Under the pieces are notes generated by a model, which did no database searches, was not told the DNA's origin, and was given only the letters and a program-made list of their open reading frames with translations. 10,456 nt of DNA from an uncultured Megasphaera sp. (GTDB lineage: Bacteria > Bacillota > Negativicutes > Veillonellales > Megasphaeraceae). Made by a program: the position numbers and the translations under genes. Location of the stretch: the NCBI GenBank assembly GCA_937895695.1, contig CALBLM010000203.1, positions 1 through 10,456 on the forward strand, given 5' to 3'. Positions 1 through 6,964 of this stretch are shown here, piece after piece; position 1 is the first letter of the stretch; every line of letters begins with the position of its first letter.

Positions 1-472
1 CAACAAAATGTTGAAATACGAGAACAAGAACGGCAAAAACCTGAATATCCGGTCTTGCCAATATATCGCCAATAGGAGCCATGACCAAATAAGCAACCAT
101 GCCGCCGGCCAAAACAGGAGCACTGATTAATGCATAGTATGGATCTATGAGAAAACGCCCTACAAAGAACACACCACAAGCTACGGCAATCGTCGCTATC
201 AGTGTTACAAAGACGGTTTTCCATTCTTTGGCGAAATCACGAATGCGAATGGTCGTACCAATATGAATTAAGAACATACATATCGTAATCTTGGCAAAGG
301 GTATGAGTCCAGAATCTACAAAAATGGTTTTAGGAAGTCCGCACCAAAATCCAATCGTAAATATCACGGCACACGCCAGCATGGACGACACAAAAGCTTT
401 CGTCTTATCGGCCACAAAATCACCGATGGCATATACCAAAAAGATAATAATAAGTGCTAAAAAAGGATTCAT
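1..472 (-). CDS. Multi-pass membrane protein, putative transporter (partial, 3' end beyond the left edge)
   Basis: This is the N-terminal 157 residues of an integral membrane protein; the reading frame is open to position 2 and the rest lies outside the window. Reading the translation, I see about six hydrophobic segments at roughly residues 3-18, 27-44, 55-74, 85-107, 112-132 and 142 onward, with a charged loop (RIRDFAKEWK) between the third and fourth. Segment five carries a glycine pair in APVLAGGMVA, the kind of small-residue, possibly re-entrant element found in several secondary carriers. The start (MNPFLALIII) is the only sensible ATG; the ribosome site before it is weak (GTGAT, about 10 nt upstream). 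It begins 25 nt after the stop of the M20 amidohydrolase, so the two are probably co-translated. I recall similar unnamed membrane proteins, with a YAIGDFV-like N-terminus and next to amidohydrolases, in other Firmicutes, but cannot verify it. Transport of the amidohydrolase substrate or product is an inference; the substrate is unknown. Confidence 0.8.
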   Translation of the reverse strand, partial: MNPFLALIIIFLVYAIGDFVADKTKAFVSSMLACAVIFTIGFWCGLPKTIFVDSGLIPFAKITICMFLIHIGTTIRIRDFAKEWKTVFVTLIATIAVACGVFFVGRFLIDPYYALISAPVLAGGMVAYLVMAPIGDILARPDIQVFAVLVLVFQHFV

Positions 473-497
473 CGTTTTTCACATCACTTTCTATTTG

Positions 498-1682
498 CTA
501 CATTTGCAAAGCTGCTTTCAGATACACTGTCAACATATATTCTAATGCCAGCGGCAACCCTTTTTCATCATCCAAATAAAAATACGGATTATGATGCGGT
601 GTCAGCTCATGGCTTCCTGTCGGATCTCCCAGACCAAACCAACCGATGCCTGCTGGCTTTTGTTCACTGAAATATCCGAAATCTTCTGCTCCTAGCGATG
701 GCGGTACATTATCTACTGTAATTCCCAATTCCTGAGCTGCTTCCTGCATCAATGCCGCACATTCCGATGCTACTGTACATGCCGGATAGCCGTATACCAG
801 GGTAACCTTGACATCACATTGATGGGCTGCGCAAATAGCCTTGCTCAGCCGTTCAATTTCTTTCATCACAAAGGTACGAAGTTGGGTATCAAGCACGCGC
901 ACACAACCACCCATACTGACATTCGCAGGAATGACATTAGCTACGCCTTCTACACCGCAATGCAGATATGACACAGATACAGTGCAGTTAGCCAAGGGAT
1001 CGCATTTTAATGCGGGAATCAGATTGATGGCACTGATGAGTTCTCCTGCCGGAATTAACGGATTATTAGCAGTATGCGGAAAACCGCCATGCCCGCCTTT
1101 ACCGGTAATTTTCAAATCATACGTACCAACAGCTGCAAACCGTACACCAGATTGAACATCAATATGCCCAACCGGACTGGACGCATTGACGTGAATGGCA
1201 AACATATAGTCAATGTGTTTCATAATGCCATCTTGAACGAGCTGCACCGCACCACCTGGCAGCATTTCTTCGCCTTGTTCAAACACAAAATAAACGGTAC
1301 CGGCAATCAAGTCCTGATGGTTTGCCAAGATTTCTGCTACGGCCATCAATAATGCCGTATGGGCATCATGCCCGCAGCCATGCATCACGCCTGGAGTTTG
1401 ACTTTTATAAGGCAACTCATTTTCTTCCGTCAATCCTAAGGCATCCATATCGGCACGCAAGCCAATGGAAGGTCCCGGTTTGCTTCCTTTTAAATATCCT
1501 ACGATACTATTGCCGTGAATTCCTGAAAGCATGGGGATACTGGCTTTTTGCAAACGGCTGCGAACCCATTGAGCCGTATTGGTTTCATGAAACGATAATT
1601 CTGGATGGGCATGTAAATACCGACGATTTTCAATTAATTCTCTGCCATATGCAGCGACTAATTGTTTTACTAGTTGATTCAT
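498..1682 (-). CDS. M20D-family metal-dependent amidohydrolase (N-acyl-amino-acid / aminoacylase-like)
   Basis: A 394-residue cytoplasmic enzyme of the M20D group (hippurate hydrolase, N-acetyl-L-amino acid deacylase, IAA-amino acid hydrolase relatives), which cleave the amide bond of N-acyl amino acids or small peptides. Numbered from the chosen start, the signature elements are HAHPELSFHE (24-33), RADMDAL (76-82), HGCGHDAHTA with metal ligands Cys103 and His105, QGEE with Glu138 (likely general base) and Glu139 (ligand), His164 in HVNASSPVG, and the C-terminal His364 in HHNPYF. The GGHGG stretch near 196-200 opens the lid/dimerisation domain. All expected catalytic residues are present and the length is normal. 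I start at the ATG at 1682, not the in-frame ATG at 1703, because GAGGTG sits 6 nt before it. No signal peptide is visible. The exact substrate cannot be read from sequence. It follows sdaAA by 47 nt and precedes a membrane protein by 25 nt, suggesting use of an imported conjugate. Confidence 0.93.
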   Translation of the reverse strand: MNQLVKQLVAAYGRELIENRRYLHAHPELSFHETNTAQWVRSRLQKASIPMLSGIHGNSIVGYLKGSKPGPSIGLRADMDALGLTEENELPYKSQTPGVMHGCGHDAHTALLMAVAEILANHQDLIAGTVYFVFEQGEEMLPGGAVQLVQDGIMKHIDYMFAIHVNASSPVGHIDVQSGVRFAAVGTYDLKITGKGGHGGFPHTANNPLIPAGELISAINLIPALKCDPLANCTVSVSYLHCGVEGVANVIPANVSMGGCVRVLDTQLRTFVMKEIERLSKAICAAHQCDVKVTLVYGYPACTVASECAALMQEAAQELGITVDNVPPSLGAEDFGYFSEQKPAGIGWFGLGDPTGSHELTPHHNPYFYLDDEKGLPLALEYMLTVYLKAALQM

Positions 1683-1688
1683 TTTCAG

Positions 1689-1694
1689 CACCTC
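1689..1694 (-). promoter_or_regulatory. Ribosome binding site of the amidohydrolase gene
   Basis: GAGGTG lies 6 nt upstream of the ATG at 1682. It decides the start: the longer frame would begin at 1703, upstream of this site, and would add seven residues (MLIEVLK) encoded by the site itself. Confidence 0.8.
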
Positions 1695-1729
1695 GATGAG
1701 CATATAATGTAAAAAAATAGATTCTCGAT

Positions 1730-2617
1730 TTATTCTGCTGCCATCGCTTTTTCCAAACGTTCTGCGATTGCTCGACCTGTCGGCGTTTTTGCCAGGCCGC
1801 CGTCTGAAGTTTCTTTGAGTGCTACCGGCATCAGCCTGCCGATTTCAGCCATGGCCTCAACGACTTCGTCCGGCGGAATAACGCTTTTTATGCCAGCAAG
1901 TGCCATTTCAGCTGCCGTAATCGCCAACACAGCATAACAAGCATTTCGTTTAACACATGGTACTTCTACCAAACCAGCTACAGGGTCACAGGCAAGGCCC
2001 AATGTGTTTTTCATGCATAATGCAAAAGCTTGCATAATTTCGTCATTATTCCCGCCAGCCATTTCCGCTACAGCGGCAGCTCCCATGGCTGCTGCTGTAC
2101 CACATTCAGCTTGACAACCGCCAACGGCACCGGCAACGGACGCATTACGCGCTACGACAGCCCCAATACCGGCTGCCGTAAACAGCGCATTAACACACGT
2201 GTCCTTATGGATATTCAATTCTTCTGCCGTTGCTATCATGACAGCCGGTACAATACCGCATGAACCTGCCGTCGGACAAGCGACAATTTTAAACATTTTT
2301 GCATTTGCTTCACTAACTGCCAATGCATACACGGCTGCTTTGCGAGCCAGCGGTCCCAGTAATTTAGCCTGCGACTGTAACAACTTTTCGGCATCGCCGC
2401 CAACTAAACCGCTGACAGACTTTCCTTTGTTTTCTAATCCTGCCTGTATAGATTCATGAAAAACATCCAGTCGGCTGGCCATCAAGGTCCGAACGGTTTC
2501 TTCTGTTTTCTCTGATGTTTCCATTTCATGACGCATCGTAATTTCAGACAGCGATAATTGATGCGTCGCGGCCTGTTCCATGAGTTCATGCAATGTTTTA
2601 TATTCGTACGTATACAT
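1730..2617 (-). CDS. sdaAA: L-serine dehydratase, iron-sulfur-dependent, alpha subunit
   Basis: Catalytic subunit of L-serine dehydratase (L-serine ammonia-lyase), converting L-serine to pyruvate and ammonia in the cytoplasm with a [4Fe-4S] cluster. The protein is 295 residues, the normal size for the separate alpha chain. The serine-binding stretch CPTAGSCG is at 114-121. Three cysteines expected to hold the cluster are Cys168 (in GGCQAECG), Cys210 (CDPVAG) and Cys221 (VPC); their spacing of 42 and 11 residues agrees with what I remember for the Legionella single-chain enzyme. The C-terminal part contains the usual ALKETSDGGLA region (266-276). Such clusters are oxygen-labile, which suits an anaerobic or microaerobic lifestyle. 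The gene starts 9 nt after the stop of sdaAB with AGGAGG 5 nt upstream of ATG, so the two subunits are almost certainly made together. Pyruvate supply from serine is the likely role; nitrogen release is a by-product. No frameshift or missing motif is seen. Confidence 0.97.
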   Translation of the reverse strand: MYTYEYKTLHELMEQAATHQLSLSEITMRHEMETSEKTEETVRTLMASRLDVFHESIQAGLENKGKSVSGLVGGDAEKLLQSQAKLLGPLARKAAVYALAVSEANAKMFKIVACPTAGSCGIVPAVMIATAEELNIHKDTCVNALFTAAGIGAVVARNASVAGAVGGCQAECGTAAAMGAAAVAEMAGGNNDEIMQAFALCMKNTLGLACDPVAGLVEVPCVKRNACYAVLAITAAEMALAGIKSVIPPDEVVEAMAEIGRLMPVALKETSDGGLAKTPTGRAIAERLEKAMAAE

Positions 2618-2622
2618 ACTAT

Positions 2623-2628
2623 CCTCCT
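2623..2628 (-). promoter_or_regulatory. Ribosome binding site of sdaAA, overlapping the sdaAB stop codon
   Basis: AGGAGG is 5 nt before the sdaAA ATG. The TAG stop of sdaAB (2629-2627) supplies the first bases of this site, so ribosomes finishing sdaAB end on the sdaAA initiation region. This favours translational coupling and matched subunit amounts. Confidence 0.85.
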
Positions 2629-3286
2629 ATAACGGCAAGAGCGTAACAACACTTTCAATAGCAGAAATCTTTTTAATCATACTGACCATTTCCGGCGGCA
2701 CCGGACTATCTGTACAAACAATCATGACGGCTGTCGCATTTTTAGCACTGCGGAACACGCGCATGTTGGATACATTGATGTGTCCAATAGCCATAATGGT
2801 CGTTGCCTGCGCGATAATTCCCGGCTTATCCCGATGAACCGTAATCAAAGTATGTTCCTCACCGCTCAGCGATACACTGGCCCCATTGATTTCACGAATT
2901 TCTATTTTACCGCCGCCCAAGGATACGCCGACAATTTCCATTTTTCTGCCTTTCTTGCCTTTCATGGCAATACGAGCCGTATTCGGATGATCCACTTCTG
3001 CCTCAGAACGATGAAAGGTAACATCCATTCCTTGCTGTGCCGCAATTTCAAAAGACGTACGCAGTCGTACATCATCTGCTGAAAAACCCAGTAACCCTGC
3101 TACCAACGCCTTATCTGTACCATGGCCTTTATACGTCTTAGCAAAGGAGCCATACAGCGTAATCGTTACGGTTTGCGGTTCATCTTTTAAAATTTCCCGT
3201 GCCATCAATCCAATACGCGCTGCTCCAGCTGTATGGGAACTGGATGGTCCAATCATGACCGGTCCTACCACATCAAACAATCCCAT
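2627..3286 (-). CDS. sdaAB: L-serine dehydratase, iron-sulfur-dependent, beta subunit
   Basis: Partner of SdaAA in two-chain L-serine dehydratase. The protein has 219 residues from the chosen start. The N-terminal serine dehydratase beta domain shows GPSSSHT at 13-19, the hallmark of the family, and GSFAKTYKGHGTDKA near 46-60. From about residue 147 an ACT domain follows (TVHRDKPGIIAQ, then HINVSNMRVFR), the fold used for small-molecule binding or subunit contact in amino-acid enzymes. In this family the beta chain completes the active enzyme; what the ACT domain senses here is not visible. The start at 3286 is chosen over the in-frame ATG at 3310 because AAGGAGG is placed 7 nt before it, and because family members begin close to GLFDVVGPVMIGPSSSHT. 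It lies 39 nt after addA and 9 nt before sdaAA. The sdaAB-sdaAA order is the normal one in Firmicutes. Confidence 0.96.
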   Translation of the reverse strand: MGLFDVVGPVMIGPSSSHTAGAARIGLMAREILKDEPQTVTITLYGSFAKTYKGHGTDKALVAGLLGFSADDVRLRTSFEIAAQQGMDVTFHRSEAEVDHPNTARIAMKGKKGRKMEIVGVSLGGGKIEIREINGASVSLSGEEHTLITVHRDKPGIIAQATTIMAIGHINVSNMRVFRSAKNATAVMIVCTDSPVPPEMVSMIKKISAIESVVTLLPL

Positions 3287-3293
3287 ATCATTT

Positions 3294-3300
3294 CCTCCTT
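3294..3300 (-). promoter_or_regulatory. Ribosome binding site of sdaAB
   Basis: AAGGAGG, 7 nt before the ATG at 3286, is the strongest such site in the window. It shows that the longer in-frame start at 3310, which lies upstream of the site, is not the real one. Confidence 0.88.
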
Positions 3301-3325
3301 TATGATACAAATACCTGTAAATAGG

Positions 3326-6300
3326 TTATGCAAAGACAATTTCTTTTTGTAAATAAAAACTATAGATGCAACTATGCTGCAATACGATAGGACTCATTTG
3401 TTCAACAGCCTGCCGATACAATGCCAACTGCACGGTATACCGCTGGCGAAAGGCTTCTTCTGATTCTAACCGATCAGTCTTGTAATCGACGAGTACCCAG
3501 CCTTGGTCATCACGAAATAAGCAGTCAATTACCCCTTGCACAAGCATGCCCTCACCCTTTTCTACATCGGGTAAATAACCGCCGCCTGGAAAAATCACGC
3601 TAAACGGATATTCTCGGCGTATATCTGTCGCATTAGCCATCCGTTGGCCTAAGGGAGACTGACAAAATTGTAAAATTGCCGGTATATATACAAGCTTCGT
3701 TTCTTCGTTCGTCATCACACCTTCCGCTTCCCACTGCGCCAATTGTCGACGTATTTCTTTCGCATTCATATAAGGATGTATCGTAAGATACTGCATGACT
3801 TTATGCAGGGCTGTACCTCGCTGCGCTCCGGTTACTTTCTCTTCTTCCACTGCCATCCAGGGCGGCAGTTGGTCAAATATATCTTCATCTTCCGGCTGCA
3901 TATCTACGGTTGAGGCCAAGTGCTGTTCTTCTTCCAATACCTCATCATGGAAAAGTCCGTACTGTCGTTTGATTTCAGATACAGAAAATTTAGCAGCTGT
4001 CGTCACAGCTTTGGGAAATGCATACTGCCAAGACAGTTGTTCATCCATCCACGCTGGAACAGCTGTCTGCGTTTCCATGCCCTGCTGCAGTTGTGGCAAT
4101 CGCGGTTCTGCCTGTACGGCTTCTTCGGAAACGGGCGGTTCCAAAACGTGCTGCCAAATATGGATATCCCATAATCCGCACTGCCATTGCAGCGTTTTGT
4201 GTACACCTAGGGAGGTTTCTACATCAATCCCTTGGGTCTGACAACAAATACAAGGCATAATCCAATCCAAATACGATTTAGCCTGTACCGGTTCCAGTTG
4301 CTGATCCCACCGCTTCCAGTCTGTATCCATATGCGACGTATGGCCCGTTAAAATCAATTTATCTCTAGCCCGTGTCATGGCTACGTATAAAATTCGTTCT
4401 TCTTCTGCCGTACTTTCCCACGCCAATCGAGATGAAATTCCCTTCCAAATCATCGTTGGATAGGTCATGCGCCATGTCGCATCAAACTGTTTCAAGCCAA
4501 TGCCCAGGGTATGATGAAATAAAAGCAACGACTGCGTGTCTTTTCGATTAAACCCTTTTCCCATGTCTGCTACAATAACGACCGGAAATTCAAGGCCCTT
4601 ACTTTTATGGATACTCATAATCCGGACAACATCTTCCCGTTCACTAAGTACCTTGGCCGGTGCCAAATCAACACCATTTTTCTGCATCGTGTGAATAAAA
4701 CGCAAATAACGGAACACGCCATGGAATCCGGCTTTTTCATATTGCCCGGCTCGATCGTATAATGCCTGCAAGTTTGCCTGCCGAACTGCACCGCCGGGCA
4801 TGCCGCCAACATAATCGTAATAGCCTGTTTCCTGATATAAACACTGCAACAGCTCTGCCACACTATGGCGACGACTATACGTTCGCCATGTATTCAGTTG
4901 TTCATAAAATCGCTGCAGTTTTTGTACCTCAGCATCATCATGCAATGTTTCTGTAAAAGATGGTATGGCCTGCCATAACGTCGCATCGCTCGATAAACGC
5001 AAAAGAGAAAGGTTCTCTTCACTCATTTCCACCAACGGGGAACGAAGTACGGCTGCCATCGCCAAATCTTGTTCCGGATTGTCGATACACTGTAACAGTG
5101 CCATCATGACTTGTACTTCAATGGCCGCAAAATAACCACCGTTTTGTTCCGCATAAGCTGGGATACCTGCAGCCTGCAAGGTTTGGAGCAGCATTTCTGC
5201 TTTCCCTGATAAAGACCGCATCAAAATGACAATATGCCGATAGGTCAGCGGTTCCATGGTACCATCTTTTTTAGCCACCAGAGCATGACTGCTTTTTAAC
5301 GTCTGAACCCGCGAAGCAATCACCTGACATTCTTTTTCAAAGGCTGTCAAATCCGCTTCTTGTTCTTCCTCATTCTCTGATTCTTTTGCATTAACGAGAT
5401 GTATTTCTACGGAACCGCCAACCCATGCTTCATCGTTAGGCGTCGTTCGGCCGTCATACAACCGTTCTCGTTCTCCATAGGTCATACCAGTAGCTTCCCT
5501 TGTCATAGCTCTAGAAAATACTTCGTTAACAGCATGCAAAATGAGCGGCACGCTGCGGAAATTTTTTGCTAAATCAATACACCGCTCTACGGCATGTTCA
5601 TCTCGGCTGTAGGTTTGGTATTTCTGTAAAAACAACGTCGGATCGGCCAGGCGAAACCGATAAATACTTTGTTTTATATCGCCGACCATAAATCGATTCT
5701 CTTCATGTGATACCAAACGCGTAATCAGTTCCTGTACACCATTCGTATCCTGATATTCATCAATCATGACTTCAGCATAAGAGTCTCTCAATTCCCGGGC
5801 TGCCGCCGAGGGTACCGGATGGTCCGGTGTCGATGTATCATCTAATAAAATATGCAGGCAAAAATGTTCCAAATCGCTAAAATCAATCCAGCCTTTTTCT
5901 TTTTTCGCTTTGCTGTACGCATCGGCAAAATCATTCGTTAAGGCAACTAATCCATATATCATAGGCGACATATCCCGTATTCCCTGAAGCCATTCATCAG
6001 CATGCAGAGAAAAGTATACGGTCTGTAGCGATTCGGTTATTTCTTTTTTGCAGGCACTGCGTATATCTTTACACTGTTCCCAAAAGCTTTTTTCTTCGTC
6101 ATCTAAGCCACGCATTGCCTTGAGACGGGGGAATGTAATAGCCATTACCGCTTTTTGCAAGCTGTCCCAAGACTGGCGCTGCACCGCATGTTCCATATCT
6201 CCCAATTCGACAGCAAAGGCTTCGTATGCTGATGAAAAGGATGGCCGCTGCTGCAGCTGTGTCATAATGGAACGATACGATTGAATGCGACCCTGCAATA

Positions 6301-6964
6301 TGCGCCGTATTTCTTCTTTAACCGGCTGCACCCAATCCATATCATCGATAGAGGCATCGTCATCTATATCATAAGCCTGCGCTGCCTGTTCGAGCCATTC
6401 TCGCGGCCACGGCATACTGCGAGAATAATCATACATCTGGCTAACCGTTTCCATCAACGCATCATCACCGCGGTCATTACCGAACATATCCGCTAAAGGA
6501 TAGAGAAAAGCCGCTTTTTCTTCATTCTCATAATACGAAAGAAAGACATCTTCCAATACTTGTTTACGTAATAACCCCAATTCTTCTTCACCGGCAATTA
6601 CAAACGCCGGATCGAGGTCAATCGTATAAAAATAACGGCGAATGACGTCCTGACAAAATGAATGCAGTGTCGAAATAGACGCCGACGGCAACAGCGCCAA
6701 CTGTCGTTCTACCGTTCCCTCATCGTACGTTCCTAAGGCCGTTCCCAACGCCGTCGCGATGCGTTCCCGCATTTCAGACGCAGCTGCTTTCGTAAAGGTA
6801 ACAACAAGCAGTTCCGTAATATCGATGGGATGTGCCGCATCTAGTAATCGCTGAATAATACGTTCTACCAAAACAGCTGTCTTGCCAGAACCGGCGGCAG
6901 CTGACAGCAACAGCGTCTGTCCCCGACTGTCAATAGCTGCTTGCTGTTCCTTAGTCCAAGCCAT
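3326..6964 (-). CDS. addA: ATP-dependent helicase/nuclease subunit A (AddAB double-strand break repair)
   Basis: AddA is the motor and one nuclease of the AddAB (RexAB) complex, which unwinds and trims double-strand DNA ends until it meets a Chi sequence, leaving a 3' tail for RecA. The protein is 1212 residues, close to the Bacillus subtilis length. UvrD-type SF1A helicase motifs are all present: Walker A AAAGSGKT (22-29), Ia TFTKAAASEMRERI (56-69), Walker B DEYQD (402-406), III GDIKQSIYRFR (428-438), V SIHKSKGLEF (784-793) and VI YVAMTRARDKL (860-870). The C-terminal RecB-like nuclease has His1054, Asp1147, Asp1160 and Lys1162 (DYKTD) and Gln1179, so it should cut the 3'-ended strand. The ATG at 6964 is chosen over the ATG at 6985 because AAGGAG lies 9 nt before it. 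The start overlaps the end of addB by 14 nt. A Cys-rich CICC at 905-908, between the helicase and nuclease parts, is not a feature I know in AddA. Confidence 0.97.
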   Translation of the reverse strand: MAWTKEQQAAIDSRGQTLLLSAAAGSGKTAVLVERIIQRLLDAAHPIDITELLVVTFTKAAASEMRERIATALGTALGTYDEGTVERQLALLPSASISTLHSFCQDVIRRYFYTIDLDPAFVIAGEEELGLLRKQVLEDVFLSYYENEEKAAFLYPLADMFGNDRGDDALMETVSQMYDYSRSMPWPREWLEQAAQAYDIDDDASIDDMDWVQPVKEEIRRILQGRIQSYRSIMTQLQQRPSFSSAYEAFAVELGDMEHAVQRQSWDSLQKAVMAITFPRLKAMRGLDDEEKSFWEQCKDIRSACKKEITESLQTVYFSLHADEWLQGIRDMSPMIYGLVALTNDFADAYSKAKKEKGWIDFSDLEHFCLHILLDDTSTPDHPVPSAAARELRDSYAEVMIDEYQDTNGVQELITRLVSHEENRFMVGDIKQSIYRFRLADPTLFLQKYQTYSRDEHAVERCIDLAKNFRSVPLILHAVNEVFSRAMTREATGMTYGERERLYDGRTTPNDEAWVGGSVEIHLVNAKESENEEEQEADLTAFEKECQVIASRVQTLKSSHALVAKKDGTMEPLTYRHIVILMRSLSGKAEMLLQTLQAAGIPAYAEQNGGYFAAIEVQVMMALLQCIDNPEQDLAMAAVLRSPLVEMSEENLSLLRLSSDATLWQAIPSFTETLHDDAEVQKLQRFYEQLNTWRTYSRRHSVAELLQCLYQETGYYDYVGGMPGGAVRQANLQALYDRAGQYEKAGFHGVFRYLRFIHTMQKNGVDLAPAKVLSEREDVVRIMSIHKSKGLEFPVVIVADMGKGFNRKDTQSLLLFHHTLGIGLKQFDATWRMTYPTMIWKGISSRLAWESTAEEERILYVAMTRARDKLILTGHTSHMDTDWKRWDQQLEPVQAKSYLDWIMPCICCQTQGIDVETSLGVHKTLQWQCGLWDIHIWQHVLEPPVSEEAVQAEPRLPQLQQGMETQTAVPAWMDEQLSWQYAFPKAVTTAAKFSVSEIKRQYGLFHDEVLEEEQHLASTVDMQPEDEDIFDQLPPWMAVEEEKVTGAQRGTALHKVMQYLTIHPYMNAKEIRRQLAQWEAEGVMTNEETKLVYIPAILQFCQSPLGQRMANATDIRREYPFSVIFPGGGYLPDVEKGEGMLVQGVIDCLFRDDQGWVLVDYKTDRLESEEAFRQRYTVQLALYRQAVEQMSPIVLQHSCIYSFYLQKEIVFA

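Noticed and set aside
291..545. Plus-strand open frame of 84 codons over the junction between membrane protein and amidohydrolase
   Set aside because: It covers the start of one real minus-strand gene and the end of another, and has no sign of being coding.
1322..1699. Plus-strand open frame of 125 codons opposite the amidohydrolase
   Set aside because: It is antisense to a gene with intact catalytic motifs, and its composition (many His, Arg, Phe) looks like a reverse-frame translation without domain features.
1683..1729. Possible internal promoter or terminator between sdaAA and the amidohydrolase
   Set aside because: There is a T run and an AT-rich TACATTATAT stretch on the minus strand, but no stem precedes the T run and no matching -35 box is convincing.
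3287..3345. Possible terminator after addA
   Set aside because: The short complementary runs around the addA stop (AAAGA with TCTTT) lie within coding sequence, make a weak A-T stem and are not followed by a proper T tract.
3795..4241. Plus-strand open frame of 148 codons opposite addA
   Set aside because: It lies wholly antisense to a clearly conserved gene, is rich in Ser and Cys with no recognisable domain, and is a shadow of addA codon usage.
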